Origin: Synergistaceae bacterium
Lineage (GTDB): Bacteria > Synergistota > Synergistia > Synergistales > Aminobacteriaceae
Length of the DNA: 64,000 bases
Direction of reading: 5' to 3'
NCBI GenBank assembly: GCA_017405525.1
Contig: JAFRAH010000002.1
Span: forward strand, 1 to 64,000
The translations under genes and the position numbers were made by a program. Within the stretch, counting starts at the first letter, position 1. Each line of letters starts with the position of its first letter. Under the pieces are notes generated by a model that was given only the letters and a program-made list of their open reading frames with translations, ran no database searches and was not told the DNA's origin. This document shows, piece after piece, positions 1 to 6,954 of the stretch.

Positions 1-75
1 CTGTATCGTGGTAAGAATTTTATCCATGTGGATTGTGGAGGGAAGAGGAGGGTGAAGTATGAAGAGAGGAATTGA
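1..75 (+). CDS. possible C-terminal end of a gene entering from the left
   Basis: Frame 1 is open from the window edge and encodes 24 residues containing FIHVDCGGK, ending at TGA 73-75. A terminator-like hairpin follows at 107-149, which supports a rightward gene ending here. The fragment is too short to name a family. The dCG-type ending resembles the tail of some calcineurin-like phosphoesterases, but that is only an impression. Confidence 0.35.
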   Translation: MYRGKNFIHVDCGGKRRVKYEERN

Positions 76-99
76 CAGGGGAGAAAATTAATATAGAAT
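72..99 (+). promoter_or_regulatory. sigma70-like promoter match just before a terminator
   Basis: TTGACA (72-77) and TAGAAT (94-99) are separated by 16 bases. This is the best -35/-10 pair noticed in the window. It points right, straight into the hairpin at 107-149, with no gene behind it. The TTGACA overlaps the stop codon of the fragment at the left edge, so it may be chance. Confidence 0.3.
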
Positions 100-106
100 A
101 GTTAAG

Positions 107-149
107 TGAGGAAAGGGAGCGGTTTTTCTTCCCTCCCTCATTTTTTTTT
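107..149 (+). terminator. rho-independent terminator
   Basis: TGAGG (107-111) pairs with CCTCA (136-140) and GGGA (115-118) with TCCC (130-133). A run of nine T follows at 141-149. The T run is on the plus strand and reaches the stop codon of the convergent DUF2400 gene. Confidence 0.55.
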
Positions 150-933
150 ACCTCAGCAATTCAGACAGCTCATCAACATTCATTCCTGACCTTATCCCGA
201 AACGTGTCAAAACAAAATCATACTTCGCTGGATCTTCTGGACATATCTCACGGAAACCCTCCGTAATCTCAACCGCAGTCCTCAAATCCCCGCTCTTCCT
301 CATCGTAAATCCCAGCTTCTGCCCTATCTTGTGCATGTGCGTGTCTGTCGGAACTATTAGCTCACTAGGGCTCAATACCTCCCAGCCCCCAGGGTCAACA
401 TCATCACACCTCACAAGCCACTTCAGGAACAGGAACAGACGCTTGCACGCACTCCCATCACTTGGAGCAGTTACCAGCGGAAATGACCCCTCCTTCCTTC
501 CACGCGACAACCTCCCGGAAAACTCATCAAGCCCCGAAAATATATTGCCCCCCGAAACTTTCAGGCATTCCCCCAAAAATCCCTCAAGGCTCCCGTATTC
601 CCTCAATACCTCCCGAATGTTCACTAGCAGGTTGTTCATGTCTTCCCCTGTCGTGAACCGGTGCTTGAATCTAGGCGGCACTATGCTGGCTGTCTCAGTG
701 TCCATCAAGAACTTGTGAGGCTCATCACCCAAGCACGACAATACAGCCTCAACACTCTTCATGATTTGCCCTACCCGGCCATATGCTAGCGATGAGGCAA
801 CAAGCCCTACAATCTCAATGTCTCTTATGTCGTGGTATTCGTACAGGAAGTGCAAAGGGTCGGGGTTAATCAGTTCGCGCCGCTGGTAGACGTAGTAGAG
901 TCCTTCGAGAAAGGATTTCAGCCTTGTGTTCAT
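148..933 (-). CDS. DUF2400 / TIGR02757 family protein
   Basis: This is a 261-residue soluble protein of unknown function in the DUF2400 (TIGR02757) family. The family signature is visible near residues 168-200: a KWLVR-DDVDPGGW segment followed by IVPTDTHMHKIGQKLG. An early region with LVASSLAYGRV is also typical. The length is normal for the family and the ATG start has a GGAGAG ribosome binding site. It is last in a minus-strand group behind dfx and ferritin, but the terminator at 944-979 separates it from ferritin, so expression may be partly independent. The domain is sometimes compared with helix-hairpin-helix DNA glycosylases. No role can be read from the sequence. Confidence 0.85.
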   Translation of the reverse strand: MNTRLKSFLEGLYYVYQRRELINPDPLHFLYEYHDIRDIEIVGLVASSLAYGRVGQIMKSVEAVLSCLGDEPHKFLMDTETASIVPPRFKHRFTTGEDMNNLLVNIREVLREYGSLEGFLGECLKVSGGNIFSGLDEFSGRLSRGRKEGSFPLVTAPSDGSACKRLFLFLKWLVRCDDVDPGGWEVLSPSELIVPTDTHMHKIGQKLGFTMRKSGDLRTAVEITEGFREICPEDPAKYDFVLTRFGIRSGMNVDELSELLR

Positions 934-943
934 GTCTCACTCT

Positions 944-979
944 CCACAAAAAAACAAGGGAGCTCCGAAAAACTCCCCT
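944..979 (-). terminator. terminator after ferritin
   Basis: Read on the minus strand, AGGGGAG (979-973) pairs with CTCCCTT (962-956) over seven base pairs with one G-T, followed by TTGTTTTTTTG. It lies between the ferritin stop and the DUF2400 start. Confidence 0.6.
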
Positions 980-995
980 GCCTTCCTTAATGTCT

Positions 996-1484
996 TTATC
1001 TTGCCGAAAGCTCCCGGTCAACAACATAAACCCCGTGCTTGTCCCCGCCAAAAAATTCCAGCTTCGAGACTATTCCGCCGGTATTGTCCTCTTCCTCCGT
1101 CTGCTCGTCAACAAACCACTGCAACATTGACTGAGTGGCATAATCCTTTTCAGCGGCGGCCATGTCAACCAGCTTATAGATTCGGGAAGTTATGTACTGT
1201 TCATGTGCGTATGCCGTCCTGAAAACTTCGAGGGCATCCGTATAGTTCTCCCTGGGCCTCGCTATCTCAGGGATAATCACACGTGCACCCCTGCGGTAAA
1301 GGTAGCTGATGAACTTTTCCGCGTGCTCTATCTCCTCTTTGTGCTGCTTTGTCATCCAGTGAGACATTCCCGAAAGACCTTCAGCCTCAAAGTATGCCGA
1401 CATCGCAAGATAGATATATGCCGAGTCAAATTCCGCCTTTATCTGGTCGTTGATGGCCGAAACCATCGCGTCGGAAATCTTCAA
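996..1484 (-). CDS. ftnA: ferritin (non-heme, FtnA type)
   Basis: Ferritin oxidises ferrous iron and stores it as a mineral inside a 24-subunit cytoplasmic shell. The 162-residue protein has the four-helix ferritin pattern with ferroxidase ligands E18, E51 and H54 and a second acidic cluster at DEQTEEE near residue 130. There is no heme-ligating methionine arrangement typical of bacterioferritin. It lies 15 bases downstream of the superoxide reductase gene. This pairing makes sense: superoxide reductase yields peroxide, and ferritin withholds the iron that would react with it. The length is close to the family norm. Confidence 0.93.
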   Translation of the reverse strand: MKISDAMVSAINDQIKAEFDSAYIYLAMSAYFEAEGLSGMSHWMTKQHKEEIEHAEKFISYLYRRGARVIIPEIARPRENYTDALEVFRTAYAHEQYITSRIYKLVDMAAAEKDYATQSMLQWFVDEQTEEEDNTGGIVSKLEFFGGDKHGVYVVDRELSAR

Positions 1485-1499
1485 GTCCTGATGCTCCCT

Positions 1500-1865
1500 C
1501 TACATTTCAGCCTTCCACAGGCCGTGCTTGTTGCAGAACTCCCTCATCGTTACGCCCTTCTCCGCGCACTCAAAGCCTGCCTCTGGTGCTTCGCCGGGGT
1601 TCAGGAACTGACGGCATACCCTCTCGCCCTTGATGATCTCGACCCACTCGATATAGTGATCGTCCTGCATGGGGTGGGCAACGCTTCCGACCTTGACCTT
1701 TCCGGCCTCATAGACGGGAACGTGTTTTTCCTGAGCGGCATCGGTGGTGTTGGCCTTGAGCTCCTTCATGGGCTCGCCACAGCATACGAGAGTACCACCG
1801 CCGACATGCATAACTTCAACGACATTGCCACACTTTGCGCACTTGTAGACGCTTAACTTCTCCAT
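1500..1865 (-). CDS. dfx: desulfoferrodoxin / superoxide reductase
   Basis: This 121-residue protein reduces superoxide to hydrogen peroxide without making oxygen, the usual defence of strict anaerobes. The N-terminal desulforedoxin-like iron site has C9, C12, C28 and C29. The catalytic iron site has H48, H64, H70, C111 and H114. The active-site EKHVP motif (E46, K47) is intact, so this is the two-iron 2Fe-SOR class. The ATG start at 1865 is preceded by an AGGGGGT ribosome binding site. It heads the unit dfx-ftnA and is divergent from the pilin-like gene at 1962. Confidence 0.96.
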   Translation of the reverse strand: MEKLSVYKCAKCGNVVEVMHVGGGTLVCCGEPMKELKANTTDAAQEKHVPVYEAGKVKVGSVAHPMQDDHYIEWVEIIKGERVCRQFLNPGEAPEAGFECAEKGVTMREFCNKHGLWKAEM

Positions 1866-1889
1866 TATGATTTACCCCCTGAAATTTTT

Positions 1890-1898
1890 TGCTAGAAT
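1890..1898 (+). promoter_or_regulatory. extended -10 promoter TGCTAGAAT
   Basis: TGCTAGAAT lies 63 bases before the pilin-like ATG, with a weak TTTACC 16 bases upstream of the hexamer. It matches the extended -10 motif seen before other genes in this window. Confidence 0.5.
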
Positions 1899-1961
1899 AA
1901 TAATATCCTGTAACAATTTTTCAGGCAAGAAAAAAATTACTCAAAAGGTGCATGAACAAAA

Positions 1962-2978
1962 ATGAGACGTTCAAGAGCTTTCGTTCTGACTGAAATTCTG
2001 ATGACACTGATGCTTCAGGCAGGGTTTGTTCTTGTCCTTTGCTCGGCGTTCTATGTGATGGTGTCGTTCTACACAAAGACTCAGCAGGTTATGACGGCAA
2101 GAAACCATGCAGAGAGAGTAATAGCCTTCTTTGACGACAAGATAAGGAATGCAGGGCTTGGATTGTGGGTATGCGACAACTCGGAGGAACTGAGGGGAAC
2201 GCTGGGGAGTCTTACGTCTGACCCGAAGCCGTTACATGGCCGGAGCCTCCCGGTATCCCTGACCGTCGACCAAACCACAAAGGCATCACAAACCAAGTCA
2301 GGCAACGTACACTATGGAGGAGTGATAACCCTTCTCTATGCCCAAAGGGATTTTTCTACTGGGAATGATCAGAATATTCTTCTAGTCAAGGGAAGCACCG
2401 ACATTCAGGCAACTGGGAGCACTATAACCCTTCTTGACCCCAAAGCAAGCAACTACACAAACTCAGAGTTCAACTCAGGCCCTACAGATACAACCAATAT
2501 CAAGAACTGGGCAGTAATGGAGGCTGTTGGAGTTCCTTTCTGCATTCCCAACCACAACGTGAGCATAACCCACGACATAAGAGGCTACGGCAAAGCAAGA
2601 GGCAAGACAATACCACAGGGGGGCGAACTGATGTACCTTCGGTGTATGCAGATGTTCGTTCAGGACACTTCAGAGGGAAGGAGCTTAGCTATCTGTGAGC
2701 TCAACGACACCGCCACAAACTGGGGCACTGTTTACAACTGGGAAAAAGGAATACTTGAGATATACATGGAGCTTGACACTTCAACACGGATATTCACGCT
2801 CTGGGTTCTGGCATCTGGAGGGACTGACAGCACGCTCAACAACCCAAGACCTAGCGACTGGCCTTCAGACGCAGCCCCTGCAACATGGAGCGGTTCAGGC
2901 TACGAACAGCACATAGTCTACGTATCCCGTGCCTCGTGGAAACTCAACAACATACCCCCAAATTTCACGTGGAACTGA
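1962..2978 (+). CDS. PilW/GspJ-like pseudopilin, orphan
   Basis: The protein has 338 residues. The N-terminus is a short basic leader (MRRSRA) followed by FVLTE and a hydrophobic helix to about residue 32. That is a prepilin peptidase site with Glu at +5, although the residue before the cut is Ala instead of Gly. Downstream, DDKIRNAGLGLW resembles the dxxR-AG segment of PilW/GspJ minor pilins. The remaining 280 residues are Thr/Asn/Ser-rich and look extracellular. No other pilus gene is near, so the assembly machinery must be elsewhere. The 3' end overlaps radA by 14 bases on the opposite strand. The specific function is unknown. Confidence 0.7.
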   Translation: MRRSRAFVLTEILMTLMLQAGFVLVLCSAFYVMVSFYTKTQQVMTARNHAERVIAFFDDKIRNAGLGLWVCDNSEELRGTLGSLTSDPKPLHGRSLPVSLTVDQTTKASQTKSGNVHYGGVITLLYAQRDFSTGNDQNILLVKGSTDIQATGSTITLLDPKASNYTNSEFNSGPTDTTNIKNWAVMEAVGVPFCIPNHNVSITHDIRGYGKARGKTIPQGGELMYLRCMQMFVQDTSEGRSLAICELNDTATNWGTVYNWEKGILEIYMELDTSTRIFTLWVLASGGTDSTLNNPRPSDWPSDAAPATWSGSGYEQHIVYVSRASWKLNNIPPNFTWN

Positions 2979-4320
2979 TGAGCCCCCTCAATGCCGCGTC
3001 AATGTGGGTTACCCTGACTGTCTTTATGCCCTCGAACTTCACCTGTTCCCTTGAGCTGACTACAGCCGTGTGAAACCCAAGCCTTGCCGCCTCCCTAAGA
3101 CGCAGGTCTATCCGTGTTACTGGCCTGATTTCTCCCGCTAATCCCACCTCACCAAGCCAGCAAGTCCCGGCCTGAAGTGGAACGTTCCGAAGGGCTGAGG
3201 CAATCGCGGCACATGCAGGCAAATCTGCGCTGGGATCCTGAAGGCTCAACCCCCCTGCAACGTTGATATACAGGTCGTGGCTGTTGGTGGCAATGCTGCA
3301 TCTCCTGTCGATTACGGCGGTCAATAGCTGGAACCTGTTGAGCTCAATTCCCCGTGAAGTCCTCCGTGGATACGGGAACACAGTACGTGCCGCCAATGTC
3401 TGGATCTCCGCCGCAAGTGGTGTACTGCCCTCAAGTGCTATCGTCATGGCCACGCCCGGAACTGATACGTCGTCCCTGTTCCAGTAGAGACCGCTCTTAT
3501 CCGACACAGGGAACAGGCCATCACCGCGCATCTCGAACACTCCCAGCTCGTCAGTGCTCCCGTAACGGTTCTTCACCGCCCGCAGCATCCTGTAGGACGA
3601 ATAGCCCTCACCCGAAAAGCTCAGGACAGTATCAACCATGTGTTCGAGCACCATAGGCCCTGCGATTTTCCCGTCCTTCGTGATGTGCCCGATAACTACG
3701 GCGGGGATATTGTGTTCACGCGCTGTGTCTACCACTCGTTGAGCCACTGCACGAACCTGAGTTACTGTTCCCGGCCAGCCTGAGTCGCTCTCTGTCGTCA
3801 TGGCTTGGACGCTGTCGAGGACGATAAACGCAAAGTTATTCCCCTCAAGGTTGCGCAGTGCATCGTCAATGTTCGAGCCCGAATACAGGTAGAGTTTTTC
3901 GGAGGCTGTGTTAATCCTTGATGCCCTGAGTGAGATCTGGGCGTCTGACTCCTCGCCTGAGATATAGAGCACGGGAGAATCATAGCTTTTTGCCACGCTA
4001 CCGGCCGCCTGAAGGAGCAGTGTGGATTTCCCGATTCCCGGCTGTCCTCCTATGAGCACCACACCCCCAGGAACAAGACCGCCCCCAAGCACGCGGTCAA
4101 GCTCGTCAATTCCTGTAGCTATTCTTGCGGGTGGCTTAACGTCAACGGCACTTATCACCTTAATGTGCGGGATGGTGTCCTGTGTCGTTGCTTCGGGTTT
4201 GGCCTCGTGAACTGCCTCGAACGTCCCCCATGAATTGCACGAGGGGCATTTTCCCGTCTTTGTGGTGGTAGTGTAGCCACACTCGGAGCATACATAGCGT
4301 GTTATTTTTGCGGGAGGCAT
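2965..4320 (-). CDS. radA: DNA repair protein RadA
   Basis: RadA is a RecA-like, DnaB-related motor that extends branches during recombinational repair. Numbered from the ATG at 4320, it has a four-cysteine zinc finger (C11, C14, C25, C28), Walker A at 91-100 (GGQPGIGKST), the RadA-specific KNRYGS motif at 250-255 and a C-terminal Lon-like domain. The reading frame continues to a TTG at 4326, but GGAG lies 9 bases from the ATG and only 3 from the TTG, so the ATG is chosen (451 residues). It directly follows the GntR regulator gene and is probably cotranscribed with it. Confidence 0.97.
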   Translation of the reverse strand: MPPAKITRYVCSECGYTTTTKTGKCPSCNSWGTFEAVHEAKPEATTQDTIPHIKVISAVDVKPPARIATGIDELDRVLGGGLVPGGVVLIGGQPGIGKSTLLLQAAGSVAKSYDSPVLYISGEESDAQISLRASRINTASEKLYLYSGSNIDDALRNLEGNNFAFIVLDSVQAMTTESDSGWPGTVTQVRAVAQRVVDTAREHNIPAVVIGHITKDGKIAGPMVLEHMVDTVLSFSGEGYSSYRMLRAVKNRYGSTDELGVFEMRGDGLFPVSDKSGLYWNRDDVSVPGVAMTIALEGSTPLAAEIQTLAARTVFPYPRRTSRGIELNRFQLLTAVIDRRCSIATNSHDLYINVAGGLSLQDPSADLPACAAIASALRNVPLQAGTCWLGEVGLAGEIRPVTRIDLRLREAARLGFHTAVVSSREQVKFEGIKTVRVTHIDAALRGLISST

Positions 4321-4326
4321 GGGCAA

Positions 4327-4971
4327 TCACTCCGGGTATTTCGCGAGGATGTTGTGCATACTCCGGGTAATATGCCCGGTCATGGCCTGCCTTGCTCGTT
4401 CGGGGGAACTGTCCCGGATTGCCTCAAGTATGGCTATGTGCTCATGCGTCGAGAGTATATAGTGCTGTGAGGACTCGGCCATGCTGTGGCCAGTGCTTGG
4501 GCCGTTCCAGAGCTCCATGAGGTAGCGTTTGAGCTTCATGTTCCCTGCTGCGTCCCAGATGCGCATGTGAATATCCTCGTTCAGGCTCTCGTAGTGTTCG
4601 CGGGAAATTCTTCCGGGGCTCTCACTCATTGCCTCAAGTTCGGGAAGAATGTCATCGGTCTTCATTCCGTTCACTGCGGCGCGTCCTGCTGCTTCGGTCT
4701 CAAGGAGTATGCGCATCTCGAAACAGTCCCGGATAAATTTCCTGTCTATGCTGTTCACGACTGCCCCCCGGTTCATGCGGAGGGTAATCAGTCCCTCTTC
4801 TGCCAGTGCCTGGAACGCCTCACGTACTGGTGTCCTGCTCACTCCCAGCATTGAGGCTACATCCGTAAGGCTGAGCTCATCGCCGGAGTCATATTCGCGC
4901 GAGTATATGGCCTTCCTGAGACGTGATGCTATCTCTATCCTGATGGGAAGTGCCTTCTTTATCTGTTCCAT
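4327..4971 (-). CDS. GntR-family regulator, FadR/FCD subfamily
   Basis: This is a 214-residue one-component transcription factor. The N-terminal winged helix (about residues 10-75) contains the GntR signature LTDVASMLGVSRTPVREAF. The C-terminal all-helical FCD domain carries the likely metal/ligand residues: Asp and His in NEDIHMRIWDAAG, then His residues in STHEHIAIL and GHITRSM. FCD regulators usually bind carboxylic acids. It is divergent from the leuCD-like genes with 145 bases between the proposed starts, so it probably regulates them and itself. TATACGA repeats lie in the interval. The ATG start has AGGAG upstream. Confidence 0.9.
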   Translation of the reverse strand: MEQIKKALPIRIEIASRLRKAIYSREYDSGDELSLTDVASMLGVSRTPVREAFQALAEEGLITLRMNRGAVVNSIDRKFIRDCFEMRILLETEAAGRAAVNGMKTDDILPELEAMSESPGRISREHYESLNEDIHMRIWDAAGNMKLKRYLMELWNGPSTGHSMAESSQHYILSTHEHIAILEAIRDSSPERARQAMTGHITRSMHNILAKYPE

Positions 4972-5000
4972 GAATGAATTACCTGCTCTCCTGTTTTCTG

Positions 5001-5088
5001 TATACGATATTCGCTATTATACTTGCAATTTTCCTGAGAGTGTGATATTTTCTGACCACTCCAAAAACTGAATGCAATATACGAAATA
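5001..5088. promoter_or_regulatory. candidate GntR operator repeats and leuC-like promoter
   Basis: TATACGATAT (5001-5010) and TATACGAAAT (5079-5088) are near-identical direct repeats on the plus strand. Between them lie TTGCAA (5023-5028) and an extended -10 TGTGATATT (5041-5049). The second repeat would sit just after the transcription start, a position suited to repression. Assignment to the adjacent GntR protein is inferred from position only. Confidence 0.35.
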
Positions 5089-5116
5089 CAATTATTCTCA
5101 CGAGGGGGAAAACATA

Positions 5117-6379
5117 TTGCACGCAATCGAGAAAATCCTCATGAAGAACAGCGGCAAATCAACCATCCAGACTGGCGAGATAGTCAACGCAAAAATAGAC
5201 TTCGCCGAAATCAATGACCTCTACCTTCAGACGGTCTACTCATTCTACGAGATGGGCGGCAAAAAGGTCTGGGACAACACAAGATGCGCATTCGTCTTTG
5301 ACCACTACGCACCCTGCCCCGATATAAAGAGTGCCGAAAACCACAAGGCTATGCGTGAATTTGCCCTCAAGAACAACCTGAAGTACCACTTCGACACGAA
5401 CACGGGAGTATGTCATCAGGTACTTGCTGAGGCAGGGCTGATTTACCCCGGCATGATCGTTGTTGAGACCGACAGCCACACCACAACACAGGGAGCTTTC
5501 GGCGCAATGGGCACAGGCTGCGGGGCTACAGACATGGCTACAATCCTCATGACCGGCGAATTATGGTTCAGGGTTCCCGAAATCATCGAGGTCAGGCTTG
5601 AGGGCGAGGCACCCAAAGGAGTTTACCCGAAGGACGTAATCCTTGCTGTACTGGGACGGGTCAGGGCTGACGGCGCGGTCTACAAGGCTATAGACTTCAC
5701 GGGAAGCTATGTTGACGCTTTGGGGGTTGCCGGGAGAATGACCATCTGCAACATGGCCGTAGAGATGGGCGCGAAAACTGCCTACATGCAGCCGAATGAC
5801 GCAGTCCTTGAGTTCGTGGAGAAGAGGGCAGTCCGTCCGTATGAAGTCCAGTTCACCGACAAGGGCTACAGGTATTCGGAGTCCTACGTGTTCGATGTCT
5901 CACAGCTTGAGCCTGAGCTTGCATGTCCCAGCAGTGTCGAGAACGTCCACACACTGAGGAGCGTAATTGCACAGGGTGATGTGAAGCTCAACCAGGGATA
6001 TATAGGTTCATGCACCGGCGGAAGGGTTGAGGACATTGCGGAGGCGGCAAAAATCCTGAAGGGCAGGCACATTCCCGAATACACGAGGCTTGTAGTGATA
6101 CCGGCATCACGTGAGGTAATGCTTGAGTGCATAACTAGGGGCTACATTACTGACCTCATGAACGCGGGCGCAACTATATCGACTCCCGGATGCGGGGCAT
6201 GTCTCGGAGCTCACGAGGGTATCCTTGCCCCCGGTGAGGTCTGCATCACCAGCACCAACAGGAACTTTCCCGGAAGGATGGGCTCTACTGAGGCGTTGAT
6301 GTACCTTGCGAGCCCTGCAACAGTTGCCGCAAGCATGGTGTACGGGAAAATCACAGACCCGCGCGAGTTCTTGGACTAG
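5117..6379 (+). CDS. leuC: 3-isopropylmalate dehydratase-type large subunit (aconitase family)
   Basis: This is the catalytic subunit of a two-subunit aconitase-family hydro-lyase holding a 4Fe-4S cluster. It is about 420 residues, the size of the short archaeal/bacterial LeuC2/HacA/DmdA type. Visible motifs are DHYAPCPD, ETDSHTTTQGAFGAMGTGCGATD, the first cluster cysteine in GSCTGGR and the last two in TPGCGACLG. The frame extends upstream to ATG 5072, but GAGGGGG lies 8 bases before TTG 5117, so TTG is preferred. The usual leucine genes leuA and leuB are absent nearby and an FCD regulator is next door. The substrate may therefore be isopropylmalate, citramalate, homoaconitate or 2,3-dimethylmalate. 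Confidence 0.88.
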   Translation: MHAIEKILMKNSGKSTIQTGEIVNAKIDFAEINDLYLQTVYSFYEMGGKKVWDNTRCAFVFDHYAPCPDIKSAENHKAMREFALKNNLKYHFDTNTGVCHQVLAEAGLIYPGMIVVETDSHTTTQGAFGAMGTGCGATDMATILMTGELWFRVPEIIEVRLEGEAPKGVYPKDVILAVLGRVRADGAVYKAIDFTGSYVDALGVAGRMTICNMAVEMGAKTAYMQPNDAVLEFVEKRAVRPYEVQFTDKGYRYSESYVFDVSQLEPELACPSSVENVHTLRSVIAQGDVKLNQGYIGSCTGGRVEDIAEAAKILKGRHIPEYTRLVVIPASREVMLECITRGYITDLMNAGATISTPGCGACLGAHEGILAPGEVCITSTNRNFPGRMGSTEALMYLASPATVAASMVYGKITDPREFLD

Positions 6380-6394
6380 GGAGGAATGATGACA

Positions 6395-6898
6395 ATGCAG
6401 AAAGTTTTGACGGGGAAATGCATAGTGATAGGCGACAACATCGACACTGACCAGATTTATCCGGGCCGTTTCCTGGCAATCACTGACCCGAAGGAAATCG
6501 GCTCTCACTGTCTCTGCGGAGTAGATGAGAATATTGCAGGTACTTTTCCGGGGGGTGGCTTTGTTGTGGCAGGAAGGAATTTCGGCTGTGGTTCTAGCCG
6601 TGAACATGCGCCCATTGCCCTGCTCAACATGGGGGCTGTGGCAGTCTTGGCGGACTCGTTCGCGCGAATATTCTTCAGGAACGCCGTAAACCTCGGACTT
6701 CTGCCCATAATCTGCAAGGGCATCAACCAGCACGTGAAGGCAGGTCAGACCTTGACGCTCGACATTGACGCCGGGACAGTGAAGGTTGAGGAGACCGGGG
6801 AAGTCTACCAGTGCGAGAAACTCGGAGACCAAGCCATGAAGATACTTGAGGCCGGAGGGATTAAGCCGCTGATGAGAGCGAGATATTCAGGGCAGTAG
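6395..6898 (+). CDS. leuD: 3-isopropylmalate dehydratase-type small subunit
   Basis: This small swivelling subunit closes the active site over the iron-sulfur cluster of the preceding gene product. The motifs GDNIDTDQIYPGR near the N-terminus and GRNFGCGSSREHAP in the middle are diagnostic, and the length (167 residues) fits the short LeuD2 class. In-frame ATGs lie at 6386, 6389 and 6395. The GGAGG at 6380-6384 is 10 bases from 6395 but only 1 and 4 from the others, so 6395 is chosen. It follows the large subunit by 15 bases and the two form one operon. Confidence 0.9.
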   Translation: MQKVLTGKCIVIGDNIDTDQIYPGRFLAITDPKEIGSHCLCGVDENIAGTFPGGGFVVAGRNFGCGSSREHAPIALLNMGAVAVLADSFARIFFRNAVNLGLLPIICKGINQHVKAGQTLTLDIDAGTVKVEETGEVYQCEKLGDQAMKILEAGGIKPLMRARYSGQ

Positions 6899-6948
6899 TG
6901 AGTGTGTGAAGTTCTGCCTTCCAGAATTTCCGGGGGGCAGAGCCTCAC
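6898..6948. terminator. possible bidirectional terminator between leuD and tamB-like genes
   Basis: TCTGCC (6913-6918) pairs with GGCAGA (6936-6941), flanked by GTGAG and CTCAC that can extend the stem. There is no clear T run on either side, so the call is weak. Confidence 0.35.
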
Positions 6949-6954
6949 TTAATG

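Noticed and set aside
1203-1856. 217-codon plus-strand frame over ferritin and dfx
   Set aside because: It lies antisense to two clearly conserved genes and resembles no protein.
6107-6832. 241-codon minus-strand frame across the leuCD-like genes
   Set aside because: It is antisense to conserved dehydratase motifs on the other strand.
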